Numbered from the stretch's first letter, positions 41,726-52,355 are shown. The stretch: DNA of 64,000 nucleotides from Clostridia bacterium (GCA_017394835.1 JAFPXD010000046.1:1-64000); one strand, 5' to 3'. Numbers and translations are program-made. The notes: generated by a model from the sequence alone, not told the origin.

Positions 41726-44700
41726 ATGGAAATACTATCAGGAACAAAGCTGCAGAGGATTGCAGAAAAAGATTCCAGGCTTTTTCAGGGCTTGTTACCG
41801 GAACTCGTAAAACGGTTGATCATTAGCAGTTGTCCCGACATATCAAACATCCGCATCCCGGGAAAAGATGACGTTTGGGCTCCGGGATTTGATGGTGTTG
41901 TTGAAAGCAATCAGGAAAACAGATTTGTTTGTGCTGGAAAAAGCGTTTGGGAATTCGGAACGTCTAACGGAACTCTTAAAAAAATAAATAAAGACTACAA
42001 CAATCGAACAAAAAATCCGCTCGGTATAGACAAGGCGTCTACCGAATTCTACTTAGTGACCCCTTATATCTGGGCATACGATAATCAAGGACAATCGATA
42101 ACGCGGTGGGAAAGTGACCGCAGCTTGGACTGGAAGAAAGTACATGTTTATGATGCCAACAAGATTGCTGATTGGACCAACAGCGAACCAGCGGTGTGTG
42201 CATGGCTTTTAGAGCAATTAGGTGAAGGAGACGATATCGACTTTTCAACTGTATCAAAAGCATGGGATAAGTTTTCTAAAAAAACGGACCCTTCATTATG
42301 CATGGAGCTGTTCACAGAAGGCCGCGATAAAGAAAAAGCGGACTTCATTGCATGTATAGGTAAGCCAAGAATAAAAGTTAAAGCATTTACGAGCCTTGAT
42401 GCATATGGTTTTTGTCTTGCAAGCTTGCTTGCTGATTCGAATCTTGTCGAAACGGTTATTGTAGTCAATAATGAAAAAACATATAAGGATCTATCTCGTT
42501 TTTGTACAGGAGAAACGTTCTTGTTGAACTTCCCCTTAAATATTGATGTAATAGAGGGTAACGGTGCTATTACTTGCTATAACAGAGAAGATACTGGTAT
42601 CAAGGCTGATGTCGAATTAACACAGCAGTCGAAGTCGTTTTTCGAAGCGGCAATAGAAAAAATGAATTTGCCCAAGGAAGAAGCGAGAAAACTGTATAGA
42701 CAAACGCACGGTAATATGCTGGCGCTTATAAGAAGAATCCCTGGGAATTCATATGAAAGCAGTCCAAAATGGGCGAAGTTGGATGACATCCAGCTTCTAG
42801 CGCCTCTCTTGCTGCTGCAAAACTTCGATACCCAAAACGAATGTGATAGGAACCTAATAGCTTATCTCGCAAATACTGAATACGAAACGGTTTTCCGGAA
42901 ATATAACGCTTGGTCTCACTTAGAAGATTGCCCGGTAAAGTTTGTTGAGAATCACATTGTACTTTCTTCCTTTGAGGAAGCATGGGAAGTATTGGCGATA
43001 GATACACGTTCACCTGTTTTTAATAGACTCATAGAAGCAATAAAAACACTGGCGTTTTCGCGGGATGGAATAATCGACGATACGCATAGAATAGCGGACT
43101 ACAATTCCGGCAGTCACTTACGGAATATGATCCTGTGCCTTGTTTATTTTTCATACGATTCGGAGAATAAAGAATGCATAGATAGGGCGATAAGTTCTCT
43201 TGTTAGTCACGAACCCTTATCTCGAAATCTGCTTGATCAACTAAGTCTGTTATCTGAAGCGGCTCCTCTTGTTGTGATGGGCTTTCTTAAAAATGACCTT
43301 GGAGCAAAAGATGGATTTATTGCAGAGAGCTTTGAAGCCGAAAGATACTCAAATTCAAGCGATAAGATAATATGGGCGCTTGACGAGCTGGTTTTGCATG
43401 AAGAAACAAAAGTGAACGCTTGTGATACGCTGTTTGAATTATCTCGAAAATATGGGGGAAAAGCGCTTGGTAATTCAAATACTCCGAGAGAATCGCTGAT
43501 TCGAGCGCTTTGTCTGTGGAGCGACTATACCCTTTTCTCCATTGAAGAAAAAGAGAAATTGATCAACCGATACCTAAATGAGGATCCCTCCTTCATGATT
43601 TCATTTGTAGTTGATTTGCTCTTGAAGGACAATATATTCTATGGCGTAAGCGAGTGGAAAAAAGTCAAGCCCAATACAACTGTACTTGTCAGAGACCTTT
43701 GTGATGTTCGGAACCGGCTTGGAAAGAGGGCATTCAAAGAATGCATCGAAAGGAAAGACATAGAATGCTTGAAAAAACTCCTAATGGGTTACCGCCATTT
43801 TTATGCATGTACTTTGATTGAAGCGGCAGGCATTTTTAAAGCGGCCGATTACGATTCCGATACTCTGATCCCACTTAATTATGATCTTCGACACAGCATT
43901 TTCTTTGCTCGATCGGACGAAGAAACTGCTCAATGGATCCCTGCGTTGGAGACGTGGGTAAAATGCACTACTCCAGAAGGTGAACTTGGACCCATTGGCT
44001 GGATGTTTTATGATTATTATGACTATCGCTTCGATAGATTGTTAGAAGAAAACAACGGGTTGGATTTGGAGGAACTGAGTAAAAAAAGAAATGAGAAACG
44101 AATTGAAGTGCTTAAAGAATCTGCGGCTGTTATTTCAGAGGAAAAACCTGTGCAGTTTATTCATTTTTCGAAAGATGATTTTGCATGGGGGTCGTTTTAT
44201 GCTAAGCAAGTTAATGGCAATACTTTGCAAATAATGGCCAAAGAAGCGCACGCGCTCAACAAAATTCGGCTGGTATCCGGGATGCTTGATGAGGCCGAGT
44301 TGGATGATTGCATTTGCTTCCTTAAGTCGCTTCCTTGCGCGGATCAGGAAAAGGTGTTGGGCTATATTAATCGCCAAGATATTATTGATTGGTTGGATAC
44401 CGAAGGCAAAAGGAAGGCTTTCTGGGCAAATAAAACTATGCGAAAGTATGATGAAGTTAGTTATAGAGAATTACTCAGGTACAATCCTTATGGACTACTG
44501 CCATATTACTCATATATTTCTAAAGCTCCTATATGTGATGAATTTGATAGAATAATAGCGATATTTGAATCGGTTGCTGCGTTCGTTGCCGAAGAAGAAA
44601 CTCGATATCACCGTCAAAGTGCCTTGTATGAATTAAGTGAAATTATAAAAAAGGTTGAGGCAGAGGGTTTGGACAATGAAAAATGGACAGCAGCCTGTTC

Positions 44701-45247
44701 AAATCTTCATGACATGGATTTGCTTGAAACGTATCCGGAAACACTTAAGGAATACTATTTCAACAATCCTCAGTTGTTATGCGACAGAGTCAGTCAGAAT
44801 TCAAAATACTATTATGAGTTTTGGTATGAGTACAAATTACCGGAATGTGCTTATACGGATAAGAAAGCCTTCGAGCATTTTGTTCATACACTGATTGATA
44901 ATAATACAGAAAGCAGACCTACACTTTCGATACTCGGAGGCATTCTCGGGAGGTCAAAATCGGACCCTGACGGTATTTTCCCTCATGAACATGTTAGGAG
45001 AGCGATGGATGAATATAGAGATTTGAACCTTTCAAGATATGTGCTCATGGGAGAATTAAACGCACGCGGTTCGCGTTGGGTAGGGGATGGGTCTGAAGCC
45101 AAGGCATACGCCGAAAAGTGTTTTGCGAATGAAAGGCGATTTGCCGTTGATTATCCTGAAACAGCAGCGCTATGGCGCATGATGGGCGAGGACTACCTGG
45201 CTGAAGGCAGACATGATCATGTCATTTCTGAGATAGGATTACTGTAA
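41726..45247 (+). CDS. 1173-residue protein with nuclease-like N-terminus and degenerate STAND-like core
   Basis: I use ATG 41726 rather than GTG 41720. Residues 1-170 contain 'PGFDGVVESN' (Asp56) and 'GKSVWEFGTSNGTLKKINKDY' (Glu76), then 'STEFYLVTPYIWA', like the Mrr/PD-(D/E)XK-type domains at the N-terminus of some STAND defence ATPases; the Lys of E-x-K is replaced. Residues about 190-360 keep the STAND order ('DKEKADFIACIGKPRIKVKAFTSLDAYGFCLASLL' and 'ARKLYRQTHGNMLALIRRIPG') but I find no Walker A. The remaining 800 residues are helical and repeat-like. No homologue can be named. Position behind an AlbA_2 regulator and AT-rich DNA support a defence role, by inference. Confidence 0.6.
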   Translation: MEILSGTKLQRIAEKDSRLFQGLLPELVKRLIISSCPDISNIRIPGKDDVWAPGFDGVVESNQENRFVCAGKSVWEFGTSNGTLKKINKDYNNRTKNPLGIDKASTEFYLVTPYIWAYDNQGQSITRWESDRSLDWKKVHVYDANKIADWTNSEPAVCAWLLEQLGEGDDIDFSTVSKAWDKFSKKTDPSLCMELFTEGRDKEKADFIACIGKPRIKVKAFTSLDAYGFCLASLLADSNLVETVIVVNNEKTYKDLSRFCTGETFLLNFPLNIDVIEGNGAITCYNREDTGIKADVELTQQSKSFFEAAIEKMNLPKEEARKLYRQTHGNMLALIRRIPGNSYESSPKWAKLDDIQLLAPLLLLQNFDTQNECDRNLIAYLANTEYETVFRKYNAWSHLEDCPVKFVENHIVLSSFEEAWEVLAIDTRSPVFNRLIEAIKTLAFSRDGIIDDTHRIADYNSGSHLRNMILCLVYFSYDSENKECIDRAISSLVSHEPLSRNLLDQLSLLSEAAPLVVMGFLKNDLGAKDGFIAESFEAERYSNSSDKIIWALDELVLHEETKVNACDTLFELSRKYGGKALGNSNTPRESLIRALCLWSDYTLFSIEEKEKLINRYLNEDPSFMISFVVDLLLKDNIFYGVSEWKKVKPNTTVLVRDLCDVRNRLGKRAFKECIERKDIECLKKLLMGYRHFYACTLIEAAGIFKAADYDSDTLIPLNYDLRHSIFFARSDEETAQWIPALETWVKCTTPEGELGPIGWMFYDYYDYRFDRLLEENNGLDLEELSKKRNEKRIEVLKESAAVISEEKPVQFIHFSKDDFAWGSFYAKQVNGNTLQIMAKEAHALNKIRLVSGMLDEAELDDCICFLKSLPCADQEKVLGYINRQDIIDWLDTEGKRKAFWANKTMRKYDEVSYRELLRYNPYGLLPYYSYISKAPICDEFDRIIAIFESVAAFVAEEETRYHRQSALYELSEIIKKVEAEGLDNEKWTAACSNLHDMDLLETYPETLKEYYFNNPQLLCDRVSQNSKYYYEFWYEYKLPECAYTDKKAFEHFVHTLIDNNTESRPTLSILGGILGRSKSDPDGIFPHEHVRRAMDEYRDLNLSRYVLMGELNARGSRWVGDGSEAKAYAEKCFANERRFAVDYPETAALWRMMGEDYLAEGRHDHVISEIGLL

Positions 45248-45303
45248 CATTATGAATAACGATTCTCTCCCATCATTAAATATTCAAATTTGCTCTGCGC
45301 CTT

Positions 45304-45344
45304 GCGGCATAGGGTCATAGGGCAGCGCCCTTGCAAGCGGCCTT
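45304..45344 (+). repeat. 41-bp dispersed repeat, copy 2
   Basis: It matches 29894-29934 (GGCATAGGGTCATAGGGCAG and on to GCCTTT). Flanking inverted GCTCTGCG (45289 area) and CGCAGAGC (45403 area) suggest a palindromic element of about 125 bp. Confidence 0.6.
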
Positions 45345-45410
45345 TGGGTATAATAAGGCGATGCTTGCAGGGACATTAACCCATCGGTTTTTCATATGGT
45401 CTCGCAGAGC

Positions 45411-45454
45411 GCAAAGCACTTTTGATGGACTCGTTCCGTCAAAAGTGCTTTTGC
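45411..45454. terminator. Long hairpin in the 45.25-45.55 kb gap
   Basis: GCAAAGCACTTTTGA and TCAAAAGTGCTTTTGC pair over about 14 bp; a second short hairpin (GTTACTTTC / GAAAGTAAC) follows. No gene is seen between 45248 and 45555. Confidence 0.65.
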
Positions 45455-45505
45455 GTTACTTTCGCAGAAAGTAACAAAGGCGAAAACATGGCTGAAAAGG
45501 GAAAA

Positions 45506-45527
45506 GCGGAGGAATACTTTCCTCCGC
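45506..45527 (-). terminator. Terminator of the sigma/anti-sigma operon
   Basis: GCGGAGGA / TCCTCCGC, an 8-bp stem with a 6-base loop, followed on the minus strand by TTTTCCCTTTT. Confidence 0.8.
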
Positions 45528-45555
45528 CTCTCGTCAGTTTCTTTTGCAGCTTGGT

Positions 45556-46494
45556 TTATTCGGGCACACAGATGTCAGCTCCGGCAAAGAAGATCCAGTA
45601 GGCATACTCCGGGTTTGCCGCAAAGCTTTCGATCTGTTCCCTCGTGAGATACGCGCAGACGCTTCCGGCTCTCGCGTCGATGGTCGAAGCTTCGACGTTG
45701 TATCCCAAAGCCATAAGGCGATCGATCTCTGCCTCGAATTCCGCAATGACCTCCTGCGGGACCTCGTAGTTATCGTACTCATACTTAGCGGCGTCATATC
45801 TTGCCTTTGCCGCTCTGAATTCATCGGCCTTTTCCCCTGAAATCTTCTCCGCGACGTATCCGAAGAACTCATCGCAATATGGATCCCAGCTGGTCATCTC
45901 ATTCCAGAAATAAATGAGCTCATCGGGAGTTAAGGTGGGAGCCTTTACCTCGTTAAACCAAGTGTAGATGCTCTCATTAAACTCACGGAAAGCGGGATCG
46001 TATTCTGCCGTTTCGAGCGCGTTAAGGAGCTGTGTTCGAAGCTCGCCCATCCTTTCCTTCGCGACGCCGAACATGTCTATCTCCACATAGAACAGCGCGT
46101 CCGCGTTTTCCTCCATATCCATCTCCTCCGGAAGCGTTCCGAGTATCCAGACCTCGCCGAGGTTGATCACGTTCTCGGGATTGTTAATGAGCTCCTGCTC
46201 ACCGTAAACCACCTTCCTGCCGGTCGGTTCCGCTGTCGGAGCAGAAGTATCGATTACCGCATTTTCCGTCGGTCGAGCGGAAGGAACGCTTGCGCTTATC
46301 TCACCCGGTTCGGTATTAAAACTGCGGGTGATACCGAAAACCGCGAGACCAAGAGCGAGGCAGGCAGCAGCGGCAATACCCCACTTCATAAAAGCGTTCG
46401 ATCTTTTCCTCTTGAAGTTATAATTCTCAGCCTGCTCGACATAATCGCTTTTCACGTCAAGCAGAGATTCATAAAGCATTTCACCCTTTTTCAT
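45556..46494 (-). CDS. Probable anti-sigma factor, membrane-spanning
   Basis: The 312-residue protein overlaps the ECF sigma gene by 4 bp. It has a short cytoplasmic N-terminus ('MLYESLLDVKSDYVEQAENYNFKRKRS'), one membrane helix (about 37-56) and an external domain of about 255 residues with a Pro/Thr linker and mostly acidic helices. The position and single-pass layout are those of anti-sigma factors that sense outside signals, though no zinc-binding ASD motif is visible. The external domain is not one I recognise. Confidence 0.7.
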   Translation of the reverse strand: MKKGEMLYESLLDVKSDYVEQAENYNFKRKRSNAFMKWGIAAAACLALGLAVFGITRSFNTEPGEISASVPSARPTENAVIDTSAPTAEPTGRKVVYGEQELINNPENVINLGEVWILGTLPEEMDMEENADALFYVEIDMFGVAKERMGELRTQLLNALETAEYDPAFREFNESIYTWFNEVKAPTLTPDELIYFWNEMTSWDPYCDEFFGYVAEKISGEKADEFRAAKARYDAAKYEYDNYEVPQEVIAEFEAEIDRLMALGYNVEASTIDARAGSVCAYLTREQIESFAANPEYAYWIFFAGADICVPE

Positions 46495-47051
46495 ATTGAG
46501 AAGCCCTCTCTTTCCAAGAATTTGCGAAGTTTCTTTCGCAGTACGTACAGTTTTTGTGCGGTTGCTTTAGGCGACTCTCCAAGCTTTTCGGCAAGCTCTT
46601 TTACACTGTCATCGAACCAATACCGCCTCAGGAACAGCATTCGGTCATCCGTTTTAAGTGCGCCAAGCCATCTGTTCAGAAGCTCTGTGAGTTCTTTAGC
46701 TTCGAAGTTCCCTTCGGTATCTTCCCTTGAGGGAATGCACTCAGAAAGCTCGTCGACCGATACCGTGAACGGCAAACCGGAGCGGACCTCGGATCTTGAA
46801 TCCCTGAGCTTCTTAAGCGCGCTCCGCTTGGTTATACCGATGATATAAGCCTTAAGCGACCGAGGGTTTTCGGGAGGTATGTTATTCCAGAGGATCAGGA
46901 GAACATCAGATACGCATTCTTCGGAATCCTCCGCGTCTCCCAAGATGTACTGAGCTGTTCTGCGGCAAACCGATCCATATTTAGTTTTAGCTTCGGCGAT
47001 CGCCTGCTCATTACGTGCCAGGAACAATCCTATAATTGCATCGTCATTCAC
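46491..47051 (-). CDS. ECF-type RNA polymerase sigma factor
   Basis: The 186-residue protein has region 2 ('KYGSVCRRTAQYILGDAEDSEECVSDVLLILWNNIPPENPRSLKAYIIGITKRSALKKLR') and region 4 ('RMLFLRRYWFDDSVKELAEKLGESPKATAQKLYVLRKKLRKFL'). It is longer than minimal ECF factors in the 2-4 linker. It is coupled to the membrane anti-sigma candidate. No target promoter of its own type can be read confidently upstream. Confidence 0.9.
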   Translation of the reverse strand: MNDDAIIGLFLARNEQAIAEAKTKYGSVCRRTAQYILGDAEDSEECVSDVLLILWNNIPPENPRSLKAYIIGITKRSALKKLRDSRSEVRSGLPFTVSVDELSECIPSREDTEGNFEAKELTELLNRWLGALKTDDRMLFLRRYWFDDSVKELAEKLGESPKATAQKLYVLRKKLRKFLEREGFSI

Positions 47052-47278
47052 CGTTTTACACTCACTTTCCGTTTTTGAAGGCCTTCACCTATATAGTACC
47101 AGAATCAGAACAAATATCATCGAGCAGAAACAATATATTTTTGCTTATGCATGCTTCGGCATTTTGAGTTATTAGATAATACTAAATGGGTTTTATTGGA
47201 GTCTTCGAACCCCTTATTAATTGACCACGACAAAGTTGTCCGGTTTGCGCCTGTCGGCAAAAAGTTTTCAAAAAGGTA

Positions 47279-47332
47279 TTGACAGCGTAATGCGGGGCAT
47301 GTATAATATGCTTGCTAATGAAACATATGTTT
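47279..47332 (+). promoter_or_regulatory. Consensus promoter and SOS-box-like palindrome of the LexA-like gene
   Basis: TTGACA (47279-47284), a 17-bp spacer and TATAAT (47302-47307) are perfect consensus. AAACATATGTTT (47321-47332) is a perfect palindrome that keeps the AAC-N4-GTT core of Gram-positive LexA boxes. It lies just after the transcription start, so repression by the encoded protein is likely. Confidence 0.8.
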
Positions 47333-47350
47333 TATTTAATCGGAGGTGGC

Positions 47351-47947
47351 ATGAGAAGCAAGGATAAGACGCTAATGGCCGCGATAGAGCGGTTCGTGTG
47401 CGAATACGCGGACAGGAACGGATACTCCCCTTCGATGCAGGAGATCGCCGACGGAGTCGGAAGCTCCAAACCCACGGTGTATCGGTACATCAGCCAGATG
47501 AACCGTGAAGGCATACTGGAGTATTCCGGAGTGAGGAATGTCCACTCCGCAAAGGATAACCCAAGCGCTGCGAGAGTTGGGATACCGGGACGTGTTGCGT
47601 GCGGCCTTCCGAAGCTTGCGGAGGAGAACATTGAGGAGTACGTCAAGCTTCCTGTTTCGCTTTTCGGCGAGGGACCCTTCTATCTTCTTACCGCAAGCGG
47701 TGAAAGCATGATCGAGGCCGGTATCGACGATGGGGACTGGGTGCTCGTAAGGCAGCAGGATACCGCCGAACCCGGAAAAATCGTCGTCGCTCTCATCGGG
47801 GATGAAGCAACTCTCAAGCGCTACTACCCCGAACCGGAAAAGCACCGCATAAGGCTCCACCCGGAGAACAGTACGATGGAGGATATTTACGTCGACTCCT
47901 GCGAGATACAGGGCGTCGCAGTAAGTGTATTCAAGGAATTAACTTAA
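47351..47947 (+). CDS. LexA-like repressor of the mobilizable element
   Basis: ATG 47351 follows GGAGGTGGC. The 198-residue protein has a winged-helix N-domain ('FVCEYADRNGYSPSMQEIADGVGSSKPTVYRYISQMNREG') and a peptidase S24 domain: cleavage-site candidate 'GRVACGLP' (Cys-Gly instead of the LexA Ala-Gly), catalytic Ser119 in 'TASGESM' and Lys156 in 'EATLKRYY'. It should cleave itself on DNA damage and release the element genes. It opens the element, followed by a zinc-ribbon gene 14 bp later. It could be the host lexA, but context favours an element-borne copy. Confidence 0.85.
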   Translation: MRSKDKTLMAAIERFVCEYADRNGYSPSMQEIADGVGSSKPTVYRYISQMNREGILEYSGVRNVHSAKDNPSAARVGIPGRVACGLPKLAEENIEEYVKLPVSLFGEGPFYLLTASGESMIEAGIDDGDWVLVRQQDTAEPGKIVVALIGDEATLKRYYPEPEKHRIRLHPENSTMEDIYVDSCEIQGVAVSVFKELT

Positions 47948-47961
47948 GGAGGCAAGAAGAA

Positions 47962-48150
47962 TTGGAAGACGGCGTTAAGCTGTACGCCTGCTGCCCGAGA
48001 TGCGGCAGGCAGATCTGTAAGGCAAAGACATGTGACGGAATGGAACTGAGCTGCTCGAAATGCGGAGCGGACTTGAAGATAACGGTGGATGAGAACTGCC
48101 GCGTTGAGGTCGAGTTGCTCCGATACGAGCGGGAACGAAAACGAGCATGA
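47962..48150 (+). CDS. Small zinc-ribbon protein
   Basis: It starts at TTG 47962 ten bases after AAGGAGG. The 62-residue product has four Cys in two knuckles, 'CPRCGRQICKAKTC' and 'LSCSKCGADL', the form of Com-like zinc ribbons seen on phages and mobile elements. It is co-transcribed with the LexA-like gene. Function is unknown; nucleic-acid binding is the usual role. Confidence 0.7.
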   Translation: MEDGVKLYACCPRCGRQICKAKTCDGMELSCSKCGADLKITVDENCRVEVELLRYERERKRA

Positions 48151-48330
48151 ATTAAATACAACTGAATACATACTCCGCTGTGCAATGAAGCGACGGACTC
48201 GGCATGAACCGTTAGGATCGCCGTGCACGGGGGAGGATCTGTTAAGGGATCGGACTTGGCTGTGAATCAAGAGGCTTCCGACAGATAGCTTATCCAAGGG
48301 ATAGGTCTATCGTCGGGAGCTTTTTATTTG
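48151..48330 (+). ncRNA. Candidate structured RNA ending in a strong terminator
   Basis: This gap has no coding potential but is rich in complementary segments: a CCGTGCACGG palindrome near 48222, a CTTG...CAAG hairpin near 48255, and a final long hairpin (about 48275-48318) in which GCTTCCGACAGATAG pairs with CTATCGTCGGGAGC around an inner CTTATCC/GGATAGG stem, followed by TTTTTATTT. The class is not one I can name. It could also be a long leader or simple read-through terminator of the LexA-like operon. Confidence 0.4.
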
Positions 48331-48614
48331 TGAATCACATTTCGGGTATGGTGCCAAACACGCCGTTTTTGGCATCACAGGGCAGAACGGTGATGCCGCC
48401 GTGATGCCAAATTGATACCCGTGAATGGCTTTGCAAGCATCGCCTTTGTCATGACAAAGGCAGCCATGCCCGCGGTGGACAATTGCGCAATTCGATTGCA
48501 GTCAATTGTCCTTGCAAGCATGGGATTTGTGTCCCCAAATCCGCTTGTCGAGGCAAGCCCCAAGCCCCTATGCCGCTCAGCGGTAGGAAGAACGATAAAT
48601 AAACAGAGGTATAA
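48331..48614 (+). other. Candidate oriT region with stacked palindromes
   Basis: No gene. Inverted repeats are stacked: TTTGGCATCAC / GTGATGCCAAA (about 48364-48412), the perfect palindrome GCCTTTGTCATGACAAAGGC (48442-48461), GGACAATTG / CAATTGTCC (about 48478-48510) and GGATTTG / CAAATCC. They lie directly before mobC, as oriT does in mobilizable elements. The nic site cannot be located. Confidence 0.55.
48442..48461. repeat. Perfect 20-bp palindrome in the candidate oriT
   Basis: GCCTTTGTCATGACAAAGGC equals its own reverse complement. A protein-binding dyad or cruciform arm in the relaxosome region. Confidence 0.85.
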
Positions 48615-48935
48615 ATGAGAAACAGAGAGTATGACATGCACCTGCGGCTGAACGAAGCGGAGTATCGAAAGCTCGGCGAGCTGGCACAGAAGGCGGGCGT
48701 TACCCGATCGGTTGTGCTGCGAAAAATGATTATGGGCACGGAGATAAAGGAACGTCCCAACGTCGATTTCATTGACCTTATTCAATCGATCGACCATTTG
48801 GCAATAAACGTCAACCAGATCGCGCATCATGCGAACATGCAGGGCGGTATTACCGCGGAAGAGGCTGCGGAGGTAAAACGGTTGGTAACGGAGATCAGAA
48901 AAAGGCTTTACCGGAAAAAGGAGATCTGGATGTGA
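48615..48935 (+). CDS. mobC: MobC-like relaxosome protein
   Basis: The 106-residue protein begins with a ribbon-helix-helix pattern ('MHLRLNEAEYRKLGELAQKAGVTRSVVLRKMI') and carries the MobC block 'LAINVNQIAHHANMQGGITAEEAAEVKRLV'. MobC binds oriT and helps the relaxase. No relaxase gene is present in the element, so mobilization would need one supplied in trans or lost here. It overlaps the ParB gene by 4 bp. Confidence 0.88.
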   Translation: MRNREYDMHLRLNEAEYRKLGELAQKAGVTRSVVLRKMIMGTEIKERPNVDFIDLIQSIDHLAINVNQIAHHANMQGGITAEEAAEVKRLVTEIRKRLYRKKEIWM

Positions 48936-49782
48936 AGGAATTGAAAGAAATAAGGATCTGTGATTTGAAGCCTTTTGAAGGGCACCCTTACAAGGTGATC
49001 GATAATGAAGAGATGGACGCTCTGGCGGAGAGCATCCGGGAGCACGGCATAATGACGCCGCTGATCGTGCGGCGGGTCGGTAACGGTTACGAGATCATAT
49101 CCGGCCACAGGCGCGCGCACGCGGCGGAGCTGGCAGGGCTCGATACCGTTCCGGCGATCGAGATGGATATGACAAAGGATGAGGCCGCGGTTGCGCTCGT
49201 TGACAGCAATCTGCACCGGGAGCATCTGCTGCCGAGCGAAAAAGCGTTCGCTTACAAGCTTAAACTCGAAGCTCTATCCCGTCAGGGCAGGCGGACGGAC
49301 TTAACTTCGGGACAAGTTGTCCCGAAGTCAGATGACAACAGAACGACTGCTATCATTGGAGGGCAGACTGGTGAAAGCTACAAGACCGTGCAGCGCTACA
49401 TCCGTCTCACACACCTTATCCCCGCGCTGCTTGATATGGTCGATGACGGGCGTATCGCGTTCTCCGTAGGCGTTGAGCTGTCCTTTCTCGACAGCGAACT
49501 GCAGGCAGCGCTCATGACCGCTATTGATTTGAACGACTGCACGCCATCGTATGCCCAGGCATGCCGTATGCACAAGGCTGTGAACGACGGGACTATCAGC
49601 GAGAAAATGATCGATAAAATCATGGCGGAGGAAAAGCCCAATCAGAAGGAAAAGGTCAGCATCTCCGCGGATGAGCTTCGCGGTTACGTTCCATACGGTA
49701 CTCCTTCCGAGATGAAGGCGTTTATCCGCAAAGCATGTGAGCATTATTCGGATTATCTCAAGAGAAAGCGTGAAGAAGTTAG

Positions 49783-49786
<4 letters not shown>
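48932..49786 (+). CDS. ParB/Srx-domain protein of the mobilizable element
   Basis: The 284-residue protein has a ParB N-terminal nuclease-like domain ('LKEIRICDLKPFEGHPYKVIDNEEMDALAESIREHGIMTPLIVRRVGNGYEIISGHRRAHAAELAG') with the GHRR motif, then the HTH and 'FSVGVELSFLD' regions typical of the DndB/ParB-type proteins on Clostridia mobile elements. It overlaps both neighbours by 4 bp, so it is part of one operon. There is no ParA partner; it may stabilise the excised circle or regulate. Confidence 0.88.
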
Positions 49787-51728
<1,942 letters not shown>

Positions 51729-51749
51729 CTGATTGTAGACAAAAGAAAA

Positions 51750-51785
51750 GCGAGTATTGACGTTAAATCCGTAGTCAATACTCGC
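51750..51785 (+). terminator. Hairpin between recombinase and tRNA-Gly
   Basis: GCGAGTATTGAC / GTCAATACTCGC with a 12-base loop, ending 2 bp before the tRNA-Gly CCA end. The same stem follows the recombinase relic at 30628-30663, so it belongs to the element terminus. Confidence 0.8.
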
Positions 51786-51787
51786 TA

Positions 51788-51861
51788 TGGAGCGGGTAAA
51801 GGGACTCGAACCCTCTATCTCAGCTTGGAAGGCTAATGTGTTACCATTACACTATACCCGC
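51788..51861 (-). tRNA. tRNA-Gly(TCC)
   Basis: The minus strand gives acceptor GCGGGTA pairing with TACCCGC, anticodon TCC in 'CTTCCAA', T-arm GGTTCGAGTCC and an encoded CCA. Its last 22 bases recur at 14397 and 30811, which marks it as the integration target of this element family. Confidence 0.95.
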
Positions 51862-51943
51862 GTATTAAACTGCCTGCGCTGCGGCGATCCCGCAGGGGAG
51901 GAGGACCCTCACAGCAGGAAAGCTCTTGCGGTTTCCTGTGAAG

Positions 51944-52026
51944 TGCGGGCGAAGAGACTCGAACTCACACACCCGGAGGGTATTGGAACCTAAATCCAAC
52001 GCGTCTGCCAATTCCGCCACGCCCGC
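51944..52026 (-). tRNA. tRNA-Leu(TAG)
   Basis: Minus strand: acceptor GCGGGCG / CGCCCGC, D-arm GGCGGAATTGGCAGACGC, anticodon loop TTTAGGT (TAG), a long variable arm typical of tRNA-Leu and T-arm GAGTTCGAGTCTC. CCA is not encoded. Confidence 0.95.
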
Positions 52027-52037
52027 ACGATGGAAAA

Positions 52038-52113
52038 TGGTGACCCGTCCGGGATTCGAACCCGGGACACCTTGATTAAAAGTCAAGTGCTCTACCGACT
52101 GAGCTAACGGGTC
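52038..52113 (-). tRNA. tRNA-Lys(TTT)
   Basis: Minus strand: acceptor GACCCGT / ACGGGTC, D-arm AGCTCAGTCGGTAGAGC, anticodon loop CTTTTAA (TTT), T-arm GGGTTCGAATCCC, CCA encoded. Confidence 0.96.
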
Positions 52114-52116
52114 AGA

Positions 52117-52191
52117 TGGCTGGGGTGGCAGGATTTGAACCTACGATACGGGAGTCAAAGTCCCGTGCCTTGACCGCTTGGCGACACCCCA
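52117..52191 (-). tRNA. tRNA-Gln(TTG)
   Basis: Minus strand: acceptor TGGGGTG / CACCCCA, anticodon loop CTTTGAC (TTG), T-arm AGGTTCAAATCCT, CCA encoded. The starting U and acceptor sequence are typical of tRNA-Gln. Confidence 0.96.
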
Positions 52192-52244
52192 CCGGTTACC
52201 GCTTAAAATAAAGCTTTTGCGTGCCGCAAAAGCTTTATAAAAAA

Positions 52245-52322
52245 TGGGGTGAGTGGTGGGGCTCGAACCCACGACCTCCAGAGCCACAATCTGGCATTCT
52301 AGCCAACTGAACTACACCCACC
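52245..52322 (-). tRNA. tRNA-His(GTG)
   Basis: Minus strand: extra G at position -1 before GTGGGTG, anticodon loop TTGTGGC (GTG), discriminator C and encoded CCA, all diagnostic of tRNA-His. Confidence 0.95.
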
Positions 52323-52355
52323 ATAAAGGCTGCCGCTTTCGCCGCTTGTAAAAAA

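Noticed and set aside
41726..45247. An active STAND ATPase
   Set aside because: I could not find a Walker A (GxxxxGK[ST]) or clear Walker B motif, so only a degenerate STAND-like order is claimed.
48151..48330. Cobalamin, c-di-GMP or tetrahydrofolate riboswitch
   Set aside because: The known conserved boxes of these classes are not present in the sequence.
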